Shown here: piece by piece, positions 11,397 to 23,659 of the stretch | Position numbering within the stretch: position 1 is the first letter of the stretch | Layout: every line of letters starts with the position of its first letter | Origin: Cadophora sp. MPI-SDFR-AT-0126 | Taxonomy: Eukaryota > Ascomycota > Leotiomycetes > Helotiales > Ploettnerulaceae | Direction: 5' to 3' | Length of the DNA: 64,000 nucleotides | NCBI GenBank assembly: GCA_020747065.1 | Contig: JAGMVK010000011.1 | Span: 248,001-312,000, forward strand | Translations under genes and position numbers: made by a program | Notes under the pieces: model-generated | What the model was told of the DNA's origin: nothing | The model's database searches: none | Seen by the model: the letters and a program-made list of their open reading frames with translations, nothing else

Positions 11397-12921
11397 CTAT
11401 CCCTTCGTATATTCCTTCGTGAAGTCATACTTGATTCCATTTATTCCCTATCAATAATAATCAGAACCTTTGAAATGGAGAGGAGCGGGACTTTTGACTT
11501 ACTAGCTGCACTTGCCTGGAATAGTCAAGATCTGTAGCAGTCCGCTTACAGATCTTCAAGAACTCGTCATTCTCCATGGCGGAATCTGGATCTTGATCAA
11601 AGAGACGCCGAATATTCTCGCTTGATACGGGATCGATGATTTCCTTATATATCTTGCTCCTGATCTCGGAGTACCTGTCGAGTATTGATGGATCTGCCTT
11701 CCCGTCGTATATGCCAGCCAGGCAGTCATACAGCCCGCCGATGTCCACAATTCCACCTGTCAATCCGAGACCCCCACTGTGAAGATATCAGTTAGAGATT
11801 CTCGCAAGAAAATTATTGGTGCACGAAGAAATGGGAATTAACTCACAATGGATTGCACAAATGTGCTGCATCAGCCGCCAACAGAAAGCGCCCGACCCGC
11901 ATCTTTTCTGCCAAACGCTGGTGCACTTTGTAAGGGCTGAAGTTGACCACTCGATATCCGTCTGGGTCCGGATGACCTGGAAACATTGCTTTGAACTTGC
12001 CGGGGAGCCTCTGTAATAATTCGTCTTTCGTGAGTCCGGGTATTTCGCCATATGTTACTCGCCAGAGGCCGTCATTGCTGATCCTGGCTACCATATGCCA
12101 GTGCTCGGGATGAATGAAGAAATTGGAGTCGCTGTAGCCATACTTTTGGAAATCATAATACGTCTTTCGCGTTCGGAGACATGTCAGCAAACGAAATCAT
12201 CGAAGGCTTTCAACCGTTGAACTAACGCCAGGGTATTTAGGACACTCACGTTGGTAGCAACAATTTGCTCGTCCCATGTCTTGCCCGGGAAGCTCTTTCC
12301 GAAAAGACATCTTCGAACTTGGCTATTTGCTCCATCACAGCCGACGACATAGTCCGCTTCAAAGCGTTTCGTACCTTCGACCGTTTCGACATCAACCCAT
12401 GCCTTTTCCTCGTCCTGTCCAATATCCACGACCTTGCTTCCCCACTCCACTTTCGCCGTCTCCTCCTTCTCAAGATGACGATACAAAATTGCCCCGAGTT
12501 TATCCAGTGGGAGGCAGGTCGTCCTTTCGGGGTCGCCTTTGAAGATCGTGGCATCTAAGCCGGCCAGAAGAGTTCCATCCAATTTCCTCCAAACCATTGA
12601 GTCGGGATGGAAACCAGCAGCTCTGACATCGTCCATCACACCAGCCCGAATGAGCTCGTGGATGGCTGGCGAAGCATAATGTGTCGCTCGGGGCTGTTTA
12701 TCCAGCTCAGGTGCGCTTTCTAGAACGACAACTGGAATGCTCTTTTTTGCCAGCATCAGGGCAAGGAGAAGACCAGATGGTCCCGCGCCGACAATGATGA
12801 CCTACGAAAGTGAAGAGATTAGTTTTCCTTATTCGCATCAAGAAAGTAAGAGAACATCGTTGGGAAATAGACGAGATAAACTTACATTCTTGAACCCGTG
12901 AGTCTGGACTGCTGAAGGCAT
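11397..12921 (-). CDS. FAD-dependent monooxygenase, PheA/TfdB (p-hydroxybenzoate hydroxylase) family
   Basis: Five exons, read from the right: 12921-12886, 12801-12250, 12163-11847, 11776-11503, 11447-11397, giving 409 aa. VIIVGAGPSGLLLALMLA (from residue 13) is the dinucleotide-binding fold; VVGCDGANSQVR near residue 170 is the DG motif; GRFLLAADAAHLCNPFGGLG near residue 290 is the second FAD motif. Here the usual Gly-Asp is Ala-Asp, a small departure. The family hydroxylates aromatic or polyketide substrates using NAD(P)H and O2. At 409 aa it is short for the phenol-hydroxylase branch, which has an extra C-terminal thioredoxin-like domain. Intron 12249-12164 ends in AAAG, an uncommon acceptor, but a GCTGAC branch point fits. 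A GST-like gene follows on the same strand. Confidence 0.85.
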
Positions 12922-13832
12922 TGCCGACAAGATTTGCGTGATTTGCAGTTGTGTCAGAGGTGAATGATCCTACCCTATGTCTAAGTCTTCTTGCTTCTAG
13001 ATGTTTGAACGATTCGTAAAAAAATGAGAGGCAAATACTAGAGCCGTGTACTGTAATATAAATAGTTCTTTTTCTTGGGGAGGTGATTACTTTCAGGCTC
13101 CTGGCTTGGAGGAAATCCGAAAGCAAATCTGCGCTAACAAGATTGGTGTTTTGTATTAAGCGAGCGCACAACAAGCGAGAGGAGGGGCAACTCGGGAATC
13201 CCCCAGCGCAGTTGTCGGTTGACCAAGGTGAGGGGAAACTTCCCCACACCTTCTTGCCACCCCAATCGCGCTCTTAGGTCATCACAAAGCAACAAGCAGG
13301 CATGTATGATTTTGTTCAAGGTACGAAGATAAGCAATAGTATCATGGCGAGTAAGTCAATCGTACATATACTTTCGCTCAGATCACTCACAGGGCGGTCG
13401 TACCTACGATCAATCGAATAAACATCGAAACAGACATGATCAGGCTCCCCAGCCGGAATTTTTACTGTATTCTACACACGAGTGGCCGAAAGGCCAAAAG
13501 CAAACGCAACAGACCGTGGACCTTATACTAGCATGTGCATAAAGCTTCGTTCGTATGGAAGGCAGCACAGACTTTGACGATGGCTATTCTTGGTCGGCAG
13601 CAATCCAGCCACTAAGGTCGTGTCTGAGGTATAGATCATAAAGGCTCAGAACTTCGGGCCATACACACTGTTCAGTGCTTGTATTCATACACGCGTTGTG
13701 CAGATAAACAGATGAGATATTCAAAAGATCCAATGCAACATAGCGGGAGGTTTCCAAAGCTTCCAAAATTCCAGTCTGCTTTCCAATTCTGTACCAAAAG
13801 AGCAAAACAAAAGGTACACCAATTCACAGATC
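12922..13832. other. intergenic region
   Basis: About 0.9 kb between the monooxygenase start and the GST-like stop. It should hold the monooxygenase promoter; no gene is seen. Confidence 0.5.
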
Positions 13833-14716
13833 TCAATCCTGCTTCTTCATATACGGCAAACACGCCTCATAAACCTCCCCATATCCCGGAAACGCCACCA
13901 TCCTCTTCCAAGTCTCCTCATGAATGCATTTCGCACTCTGCAGCGCCCCCGCAATAAAGAAATCCGTATAACTCGGTTCCTTCCCCAACACAAACGGTCC
14001 CTCCTTATTACTCAAAAGCAGTTCCCCCACAGCGTGAATATTCTCACTCGCTCCCTCCCACGCCTTCTCCTCCTTGTCACCTTCAAGTAGATTCTCGAGC
14101 GGCTGCTTGACCATGGCTTCGCGCGTACGGCGGAAGTACTCCTGTGATCTGGGGGACAGGATGTGGGTCTCGCGGGGCATGAGGGAGGCTGAGAAGGACA
14201 GGCCGACGGTGGAGCGTGCTAGGGATTCGATTTGCCGGCCGAGGTCTGAGGTTAGGGGGAGGGGTGGAGAGGGGTAGGTTGTGGTGAGGAATTGGGCGAT
14301 GGGGAGGGACTCCATGATGTGGGTGTTGGTTGGGAGGTGGTGGATTGTTGGGACGGTGTACTTGATTTGGTTTGCTGATGCGGATTCACTAGGTACTATG
14401 CCACTGTAGTATAGAACGAGACGTCAGTAACTTTTTGAGGCATAAGGGAATAGGCGGGAAATTGTCTTTTGAGCATGGAACCAAAACCGGGCATTGAGAC
14501 GACGAAGCTGATGACAGGCATCAAGCAAAATCAGAATTCAACTTACAGCCCTTTGAGCGTGGGCTCAATATCCGGAAACTCAAGAAAGATAGTTTTGTAT
14601 GGGATTTGTTTGTAGTTCAGTATCATTCTGATCCGCCAAACAACAGGGGAGAAGCAGACGTTCTTGATGCAAGCCAAGTCGTACAAGATAATCTCGGGAT
14701 CGACAAGAGAGGCCAT
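13833..14716 (-). CDS. glutathione S-transferase-like protein
   Basis: Two exons, 14716-14547 and 14403-13833, give 246 aa, the usual GST length. The N-terminal thioredoxin-like half has CFSPVVWRIRMILNYKQIPY near residue 20, then KYTVPTIHHLP with the cis-Pro and HIMESLPIAQFL near residue 95, the standard glutathione-site region. The C-terminal half is all-helical with FVLGKEPSYTDFFIAGAL near residue 205, the N-capping Asp motif of GSTs. It looks like the fungal UstS-like branch. The ATG at 14716 is the first in frame; upstream codons begin with TTG. It lies on the same strand as an FAD monooxygenase, so the two may act in one detoxification or metabolic route, though nothing else here supports a cluster. 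Confidence 0.8.
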
Positions 14717-15608
14717 GATGAAGTGCAACTTCCAATTGGAAATATTCTGCTGTATAATATCGAGTATGATGAGAATGTTTCAATTGATGTGGCTATTGAT
14801 GGACGTTAAATAGAATAGTCCAGCTTGGGTAAACGTCCAAATATACATTGCTCACGTGATGCCGCGTGATGTGCTGGTGCCTGCCCGTGACAATCTATGC
14901 CCGATTCGACACCGATGAGCTTGTGAACAATGCAGAAACAACGCAGAGCTCGATATTGATGGTTGGGTATATCGATATCGAATCGGCACTAACCTTAATG
15001 GGTTGACCGCGGACTGTGCATGTCAATATGCAAAAGGTGTGAATTGGATAAGCTTGCATACGAGGCATAGTTGTCGGGTAAATTCATCCCGCCGCTGACC
15101 ATTGTACTCATGCTTCCCAGAAGCTTGACGTAGCCAATTGACTTTTGCGAGTTTTGAATGCTGGTATTGGAAAGGGACGAGCTCGCTTGTACGTAGTTTG
15201 TTGACTTGTTCTCCGAGGACCTTTTGGACCTCTTATACAAGGAGGGCTGCTCGATCCCGATGAGCTCTTAGAGAGCTTATCATTCAGCAATTTAGCTTAG
15301 GCATGTCGAGTTCATTATGCGCCACAATGCATGTCATCAAGCTTAGAAGTCCACCTGAGACCCATCGGCCAATGCCAATCGCTACTTCGCCCGTGGGCCA
15401 TCTTGTAGCTTCTGTCGCTTCCTGGCCTTTGACCTGGCTCTTCTCCTTCCACGTTTCTCCTGCTTTTTCGAAAGCTGAGGGGTGAGTGATGGCGCTGCTT
15501 GTGGGCGCGCGACAATACATCTCCTACGGGCAACTTTTGGGCTTTTGAAGCCTCAGCCTTCAAGCTTCCAAGAAGCTCCCCGGCTTTCAAAAATCCGAGA
15601 AGTGGCAA
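14717..15608. other. intergenic region
   Basis: About 0.9 kb with only short overlapping open frames on both strands; no recognisable gene. Confidence 0.5.
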
Positions 15609-16946
15609 TTACATGCGTGTATTGATGAACGTATTAGCAACATCGAGCATTGCTCCGGTCAGCGTAATGTGGGCTTGAAGAACTGTGTCGTGAAAGTCTT
15701 CCTTGAGCTGCGAAGTATTGAACGAATTTCTCTGGCGTTGATGAGGTGGATAAGGGATGGAAGAAGCATCTGAGAAGACCGAGTCGGTATCTGATTGATG
15801 GGGATCGTCATCAGGACCATTGTCCTTGGAACGCTGTTGGCGATCCACTTCAGTCTGTCCAGGATTGAATGAAGCTGTTCGCACGAGGACTTCTGGGACG
15901 TAGTAATGAAGACACATCATCGATTCCTCCTCGAGCTTGTCAACTATGTCGAATCGGACCTCGGATTCGTAGTCTTCGTTTCTCGATTCTTTGCTGAATG
16001 GCCCCGTGCAATAAGCTGTAAAGCCAGCACGAAGAAGCGTGTTGTCTTCCTCGAAGCTAACATCAGCATAATCATCAGGATCATCGGCAGACCCATCTCC
16101 ACACTCATGATTGGGCCCGACATCTCTACACTCAGAGCAATATTCCGGGTACACTTCATCAAAATAAACCTCATCATCAAGAAGCATCACCAAAACTCTC
16201 AACTTCGGAAAGAAACTTCTCAAAGATACGCCGTTCTACGTGCCGACTTCTCCAAGATTTGGCTCCCAACAGACAGTGCAAGGTGATGGAAACACTCTGG
16301 TCTCCCACCAAAACTATACTCATCCCCATTCGTATATCTGGACCGCTTCTCACCATACCACGCGTACCCATGCCCCTCGAGAGAGAAACCGAGATCCCGG
16401 ATATGCGATATCTTGATCGTACCGAATCCACGGCGTGCTGGGGACTCCGCCTATTTTGTTTTGCTGCTTTTCGATGCGATAGCTGCGGCGCGCAATGGTG
16501 CGTGACTCTCTACAGGTTTGCAGGAGAGGCGGTAGATTTCTAGGGACATATTGCCAGCTCATGACACCGCTGAAATCCAATATACCTCTCTTCTCCAGCT
16601 CCACTATCCGTGGTCCAGGTAAGGCAAATCGCCAAATCCGCCTTCGGGTCTCAGTGGGGAGACGGGCGAAGCACGTGAAGACTCGAGGGGAGACTGGCAT
16701 TCCTGCATATTCTACAATACCTAGATTCCGTACCAGAGTTTGTCGGAAGTTGGTAGTGAGATGGAGATATTGTCTGCGCATGGAACCGGGACTTGGGGAC
16801 TGGCTCGTGCGACGGATAGTCTGCTTTTCCAGCTCTGTCATGAGCTCGTGGACTTTTGCGGCGGTGTTTGGGGGGATTGCCGGATATGGTGGGGGTGAAA
16901 AGGAGGGAGATAGCCATTCGAAGCCATAGGGATCGTTATATGACAT
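15609..16946 (-). CDS. 2EXR-domain protein, frame broken in the middle
   Basis: The first part (from ATG at 16946) holds the 2EXR signature: FTCFARLPTETRRRIWRFAL near residue 85, then PGPRIVELEK and a LLQTCRESR helix. This domain of unknown function is widespread in filamentous fungi, often near HET genes. The frame stops at 16350. The C-terminal part resumes in another frame at about 16223 (SFFPKLRVLVMLLDDE) and runs to 15609. Between them a third frame (FHHLALSVGSQILEKS) fits the domain. Joining the pieces needs a roughly 40-nt intron (16353-16314, GTGAGA...TATAG, no clear branch point) and one base change in the A run at 16222-16224. The gene may be decaying or the assembly may have an indel. 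The family call rests on the N-terminal motif. Confidence 0.6.
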
Positions 16947-18996
16947 AGTGGTGAATTTGGGGGAGGATTGAGGAGTGTTGGGCGTGCTGGTGAGAAGAGG
17001 GACGTGCTGAGGTGGAGTGGGGCGTCGCGTGAGTACGTTCCATGTTTGGTGCAACTAGAGTGCGAATATTGTTGTACGAAATCATGGAGCATCCTCATCC
17101 TTCTCCAACACATAACTCGATGAGTACCTTTTCCCTCACCTCTCATTCCCAGACCTCATCTGCACACTCAAAATAAGCATCTCTGGCGCATCGTATGTCT
17201 GGGACAGCTCATCCACGCGTTGGAACCAGATAATTCGGATGCTAGATCATATTACCTTCTTGCGTTCTCCTGTTTATATCTTTCCTTCCTGCCTTACTTT
17301 CCCTCGAACTATTCTTACTACCTACTGATCGTAAGAATCACACGAGTTCAAAGGTGATGATTGCCTTTCCTATTCCCCCAGCATGGGGAGCCCCATGATC
17401 ATCGAGCATTATTCTGAAACCCGTGTGGCTTATTGGATGAAGGTCACTGCTGGCAAAGCCCTGCGTGTGAAAACGAAAGAATTTCGAGGCAACCGCGCTC
17501 TGGTCTCCCAATCCTCGTTTTTGCAGATCACTATTCATTTAATCGTTGCTTGGTCTCAACATTGCTCAATTGATTACTTGTTGATGAAGCGTATTGCGTT
17601 CATTGAAGAGTGTTCAACATTTTGTCTCAGCGATGGCAACGGGAAGTGAAATCACCCACCTTTCATCTCCCAGCTTCTCTCCATCCATATATCTTCCCTT
17701 TGGCATTATTAAGTCTCCTTTTGTCATGTGTTATCAATGCTGCTTCAGGGGGAATATCAAATATCTAAATCGCATCTCGGGCCGACAGATTTTCGGGTGT
17801 GTGGTTATAATTTGGTTGCCTTTGTGTGACCATAAGGCTTGACTTTCTCCCGTGCCATTCGCATTTATCGCTGGACGGGCCCAATGTACGCGTCCCAAAA
17901 GCTTCTACGATGTTCATTTCTTTGGAATTTATCCTGCCCGCTTGAAGCATGTCTATTTTGGTGCAAACTCTTCAGAGGGACGTCCTAAATTCGGCACGAG
18001 CGATAGAATATTTATTGCCTTCGAACTGTCGATCGCGGGATTTGTTTGGAGAACAAACCCCTTTTTTCTTCTTCATTTTGGCGCATCTGCTAATTTTGCT
18101 CATCGCTCATTGGGGTACCACACCAGACTCGACCCTTGCTCACAGAGATTGTGATTCGCTAGAAACTTGAATCACACAACTGCACTTTCGCAAGCTGTTG
18201 ATTTCGCCTATGTATCCTTACCTCCTTCCGGAGGTAGTTACCTCATCATTTGTTCCATCAATTCTTTTGGATCACGCCGTGTGATACATCGTGTAGTCGG
18301 TGGGAGCTAATCGAGCCTTTTATTATTTCCTTTTGCCGCTGTCATCCTAGGGACGCCTTGACGGACAAGCTGAAGCCGAAGTACAGGGGTTTTACAACAA
18401 AGCCAATCAGCCATACTAGCACAATCGCTGAAGGAGGGAAAGAGAAAGCCATGTTTATCTGCACGGCCCTAACCGTGAATTGCTAGGCACAGCGACTTGC
18501 CCCCTGGAATACCAGGAGGTTCGTGATTTCCTGGCTCGCCTGGCTCCTTACGCAGTTCAAGATCCTATCCATCTCTTGCGAAAATCGACCTTGACTGTTC
18601 TTTCGATCCCCGCTGTTCAGATAATCGACCCATCTTTGTCCATGCTTCTTCAATACAACGCCCATGTTCTGCAGCCTTCTCATGACTGACAATCTCGCCT
18701 GTTCGCAAGCTGAAGGTAAAAGGCGTCGCACCTCAAGCATTTCTTATCATGCTATCTATTTCACGTCACTTTCATACTGGACAGTCCTTCCAGACGATTG
18801 ACGTATTCCAGCGCATTCGTGAGAGTCCGGGATTGCGAAATAGCACTGGAAGGCCATATCGAGAGCATCATTTGGGTGATATTGGTGTGTAAACTTCATT
18901 GTCCGGTCTGAACAATGCTCTAACGGAATTTGATTCGCAGCCTTGGCTGATAGTAATACGTGTCCCATTCTTCCAAATTCGAACTATGCCAGTTCC
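16947..18996. other. intergenic region between divergent genes
   Basis: Two kilobases with no supported gene. It should contain the promoters of the 2EXR gene (left) and the Cys/His-rich gene (right). An upstream exon of the latter cannot be excluded just before 18942, where TTTGATTCGCAG resembles an acceptor. Confidence 0.45.
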
Positions 18997-20389
18997 ATGC
19001 GCGAAAATATCGGCGAGCTATCACCTTCCTCCTACACCGAATCTGCCGGAAATTCTCCAGGTAAACAGCGCCCACGATTGGGAACAGCCAACTTAGGGGC
19101 GCAACATATGAGATGGCTTGACCTTTTCAAACACTACAGAGCAGTGGTAAAGCAGGCCAAGACATGTCGTGGGCTATTTGACAATGGCTCCTGTCATGTT
19201 TCGAGAGGCTCGCAAAATGAAGGAGGAGACAGGAAGGGAGAAACAACGTCAACACATGCCACACGTCCGACAGCGAGCTGTGTAACGTCGAAAACTCTGG
19301 GCAAACGTAAACATAAACCAGACGAGTACGCCGAGGATGAAGATGCAGACGAAGACGAGGATGGCAGAGGAACCAAACGAGTGAAAAGGTATTTGCAAGA
19401 ACTAGACAGCCACAAGTTCAAATTTGCGTGTCCATTTCGAAAGCGGGATCCGCAGACTTATACCGTACTTGGAAGACACACGAGGTGCGTTATCGCCCAA
19501 TTGAAGTCAGTATCGCGAGTAAAGTATGCCTTTTCCTGATTTCCTTCCGTTACAACAACTGACAAAACATTAGAGAGCACCTTTTTCGGTGTCACTTGGC
19601 ACCAATCCATTGTCCCAGGTGTTGGTGTGAGTTCGATACATTAACGAACTTGGAAGATCATATAAAAGCTGAGAATATCTGCAAGAAGAGGGACAGTGGA
19701 CATCCTCCGAAAGGAATCACTGCAGAACAAGAAAGGATACTGAGAAGTCGGAAGAAATCGCCAGCAGGGCAGTCCGAAGAGGAGCGGTGGATGGAGATCT
19801 ACCAATTGTTATTCCCCAACGAGCCATGTCCAACGTCTCCATGTATGGTTCAATGTTTTTATGGCGAAATAGTGCTGTTTGGAACAAAACCGCTGACCAT
19901 AACCACGTAGATGTCGAAGAAGTCGATGACGATGGCTTGCAAGCAGGCTTGATCAATATCAACAGGTACAGAGACTATGCGCAAAGAGAATCTCCCAATA
20001 TAATCCGGTCACAGCTCGCTCGACTGGGTGGACAACTTCAGTCTCTTACGAGCGAGGACTTGATATGGGTCTTTCAGCAATGCCATGATACGCTGCTCCT
20101 CAATTACAGCTTGCCCGCGAATAATGGCCGTGAGAATACTGGCACGGAGGTAAGAGACTGTCAGCCCATGGGACACGATCTTGGCTCGACTACCTCTTCG
20201 GGTACTTCAAATCCAATTGATTTAAGCCATTCACCCGAAGAGACAATTTCAGCGAGTACAGATCTCCATCTGGCCATGTTTCCAGCGGTTACATCATCGA
20301 ATGATTTTTATGCAATGTCATCGAATGTGGACTTACTGGGCATTGATGATGATTGGGAATTTTTTGGGGGAGAGTCAACGCGATTCTAG
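18997..20389 (+). CDS. fungal Cys/His-rich protein (C2H2-like finger, HET/NLR-associated type)
   Basis: Exons 18997-19523, 19574-19842 and 19911-20389 give 424 aa from the first in-frame ATG; the frame is also open further 5' without an ATG, so a 5' exon is possible. After a disordered region with an acidic run and basic GKRKHKP/KRVKRY patches (nuclear signal-like) comes FACPFRKRDPQTY near residue 145, then VKEHLFRCHLAPIHCPRC and DHIKAENIC. This is the conserved fungal block pairing a CP-x-KRDP motif with Cys/His pairs, probably zinc-binding. Such blocks occur alone or at the N-terminus of fungal NLR-type proteins; their function is not established. The C-terminus is Ser/Thr- and acid-rich. 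It converges on a DUF6594 gene 131 bp away. Confidence 0.7.
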
Positions 20390-20520
20390 AATGAGTGTGG
20401 TTCATATAACTTGGACGCACGGCACCAGTAAAATCAATCCATAGTCCCACTGATAAAGTGTGGCTCGAAATATTTACTTTGGAAAGTCATAATCACTGCT
20501 CATCAACATCTTGCACAACA

Positions 20521-22347
20521 TCAAGAGCTCTCCGCCGCTCCTGCGAAAACTTGTACGTTACCCAAGAGGGTGACAAGGACAGCGCAATAACTATTTACTG
20601 TCAGCCAAACTTCCTCCCTCGGGCTTGATGTGACGCAAAATTGTATAATTTGCTCCACACGACATCCATTACTTACGCGCAAGTGCCAACAAAAACCGTC
20701 TCCATCTTTGCATCGGTGAAAAGCGATACGATGGTCGCAAACGCAAGCACAAACATGAGCACTATGATTGATATCGCTTTGGGGTCCATTTTGGTGAGGT
20801 ATAGAAGGAACACCGGTATCATCAACACAGTTACGGCGACACATACGCTTAGGAGTTTAGCAGCAAGCGCAATGCGGCTTTCGGAGAAGAAGAAAACCTC
20901 ATTTACTTGTGTGCTTCCTTGATCATGCTTACGAGATTGCATGAGCTGTCGAAGGGATGATCAGCTCGGTATACGAGAAGCGATTCCGGTTATAGATGAT
21001 CTGATGGTTCTAAAACCGGAGTGGAAGTAGGAAGTAATCATACCCGAAATCTGGGCCAGCGCCTCAAGCAGGAATTAAAAATGAAGCGTTCGGCGATGCC
21101 GGCTTCCTTCTTCCCAGACAGATGAACGAAGTCATCACTACGAAGCATGAAGTCGTAGTGCCCGTCTGCCAGCGGTTGGTTCCCCCAGACCCAATTGAAA
21201 AGGTTCATGTAGTCGAATTCGGATGCTGCAGGCAGACTACGCAAGGCGTGATCTCTTTGAACCCACTCGTCTATTGAAAGTCAGTCGTTTGAGGAATTTC
21301 TGCAACAGTTCCATCTTTTACAGATAAAGTATCGGAGCTCCTTCTATTCGTCTCTATATCGTAGACTTACCGTACTCGGCGAGCTTCTCCTTCAATCGTT
21401 CGATAAGCTTCTCCTGGGCAGGATCTCCACAGCCCAACTTGCGCACATTGTACCTCAATCTGTAGCGTAAATCCAACTCAGAATCGGGGCCTGTTTTTTC
21501 ATCCGATGCGTCAAGTTTGTCTAACTCCTCTTCGATATCCGCTACTTCGGCCTGTAGATGTAGTAAGATGCGAAAGCGAGCAGTGCCAAAACGGCGGACT
21601 ATGGCGCTGTTATCACAGCTATTTTGGAATGCCGCCATTTGCGGCCAGCCTTTCGGATAGCTTCTGTCTATTGTAGTGTCAGAGCTTTTCGAAAATTTAA
21701 AACGCGCGATGGTGCTGGCAAAAAACATAGACTGTAGGCAAAAATGGCAGAGCAGGTAGCAAGAAGGGACTAACACTTTTTGTTGATGATCCTATCATGT
21801 CCATCGTCTTTCTTGGTGTGACTTTTCTCTACACTCGGTAGCTCCACCGTCACATCTGGACCATGAAGTCCTTCTTGTGGGGTTGAGCCTTGGTCCGAGG
21901 AAGGGCATTCTCTTTCCGAAGCTATTTCCTCGTGCAATATTAGCGGATCCTCTACTTACTTCAGGCAAGGAGTCCAATTTCGTAATCACCTGCTACATTT
22001 CCACTGATAGAACCAGTATGTGCAGAAACTTCGATGCTCGTACTGAATCCTTCACCAAGGTCCTTGTAAGAATTCGTTTCCATGGACTGATTGTCAACAG
22101 ACCGGACTGCACTTTGCTTTGAGGACCTAGACAACCACTTCATTTTCTCAAGCGGTATCCCGAGACAAGCAGCTCCTGTTTCTGCATCATCTATGTTAGC
22201 CGCGAAACAGGAATTCGTGGACGAAGGCAGATGCTCTGAAGTGACGCCAACATTTGACAAGGCTGTGGCCGTACGGCCAGATTCAGGCTTCTTGCATGAA
22301 GACTTGAAAGCCAAAAGCAGTTTTGGAATTGCAATGGAACTCGACAT
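20521..22347 (-). CDS. DUF6594 membrane protein
   Basis: Six exons, read from the right: 22347-21990, 21921-21777, 21663-21371, 21270-21044, 20945-20677, 20590-20521, giving 453 aa. The first two exons are Ser/Thr-rich and disordered. The domain begins at SYPKGWPQMAAF near residue 170, then IVRRFGTARFRILLHLQAEV, the family's paired helices, and LDLRYRLRYNVRKLG. The last exons carry two or three membrane helices (LLSVCVAVTVLMIPVFLLYL, IIVLMFVLAFATIV) and the hallmark end YCAVLVTLLGN. DUF6594 proteins are abundant in Pezizomycotina with no assigned role. The second exon is the least certain: its acceptor (AAATAG) and the GTGTTA donor at 21776 are weak, but they restore the frame exactly. Confidence 0.75.
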
Positions 22348-23541
22348 GATGAATTCTTGAAGACGATATCAAGAAGCCCAGCTCTTTAGATCATAAGTCA
22401 TGCTCTGGGGGTGTCTTTCCATCTTAAGGTGGTGGAATCTGCTCTTCTGCTTCTTCCCCATGACGGCGAAGACTTCCAGCGGGCAGATTGATCAACCCAG
22501 ATGCCAGACTCTTCAAGCAATGGGGATTCTATCATAACTCGCATTGGGCATCATCGCATGCCCGAGTCCATTTGTGTGGGCGGAGAGCCTCACGAAGAAG
22601 CAGAGGAGGCATTGCTGGCGAGTGAAGATCGATAGCTACACAGGGTTGCCACAGTGAGTTGCCCGTATGTGGAAGGAAATATACAGGAAGCACTGTGGCT
22701 GCATGGAGAAGAGACCAGTGATAACGGAGTATACGTACGGGGATGAGGAGAGGGTGTGGTGTGTCGACTTGCAACTTGTCAGCCTGACATCAAGTCGCCC
22801 GGGTATAGTGAGGGATTCTGCTCTTACCAATGGTCAAAATTTACCACACCTAAGTCGTTCGACTGACGAGCCTCGCGTTAGGGATGAAGTTCAGAAAATC
22901 AAAGAATGGTGTTGCGTAAGGCTGTGTGGACGGTGAGGAATGCTGCAGGGCTTAGAGCCCAGTCGGAAAATTCGTGACTAATACAGGCTGGAAGTAGCAT
23001 TGGATTTCGTGGGATGTATCCGAACCCTGAGATTCTCTGTAGTAATGAACTCTTGAATTTAGGATCTAAATCGATTGAACCGGGCAGGTACAGTAACGGG
23101 CGAGGAACTTCAACTTGCTTTCCCCAATTTTACTACAAAAAAGGTTCCACTGTGAGTTTGGGAGTTTCACCAGCAAAGCCAAAAGAGGTAGTGCGTTTCA
23201 CTTCCATACAGGAGAATCATGAAGTTTGTGACATCTATGAAACTTGATGAAATGGTTGCAATTTGGAGGAATAATTCTAAGGTACACAGCAAGCAAAACC
23301 ATTATATTGTACGCCTCCCAGGTCTATTCCATCTATATTTGTCTGTATTTTCATATGAAATATGCGTGGGGCCTTTTGTGGCTTGGAGCAAACAATCTCC
23401 TGCTCTGGGGTTGCGTCTAGCAACTCCGTTTGCTTGTCCTTATGCATTAGATACACCAGTCCCCAACCTGCAACCCAATGCTCCATTGTAACCGTATGTA
23501 ACGCCTATTCGGGACAAGAAATGATTCTCAGAGAACAGGTA
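22348..23541. other. intergenic region
   Basis: About 1.2 kb with no supported gene, ending at the TA target dinucleotide (23540-23541) of the transposon. Confidence 0.5.
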
Positions 23542-23543
23542 CA

Positions 23544-23567
23544 ATCGGTTCCGGTAGGTGTTCGCCA
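23544..23567 (+). repeat. left terminal inverted repeat
   Basis: Twenty-four bases starting ATCGGTTCCGG match the reverse complement of 24816-24839 exactly. Similarity continues weakly inward. Confidence 0.85.
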
Positions 23568-23659
23568 CTTTTGGTTTAGCGCCCATTCCACTTACAACGC
23601 ATATATCTCCACAACGAAAGCAGATATAATCAAGGCAAATATATCAAATTGAAGCTATT

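Noticed and set aside
11397..14716. Secondary-metabolite gene cluster
   Set aside because: No polyketide, peptide or terpene synthase and no pathway regulator in the window.
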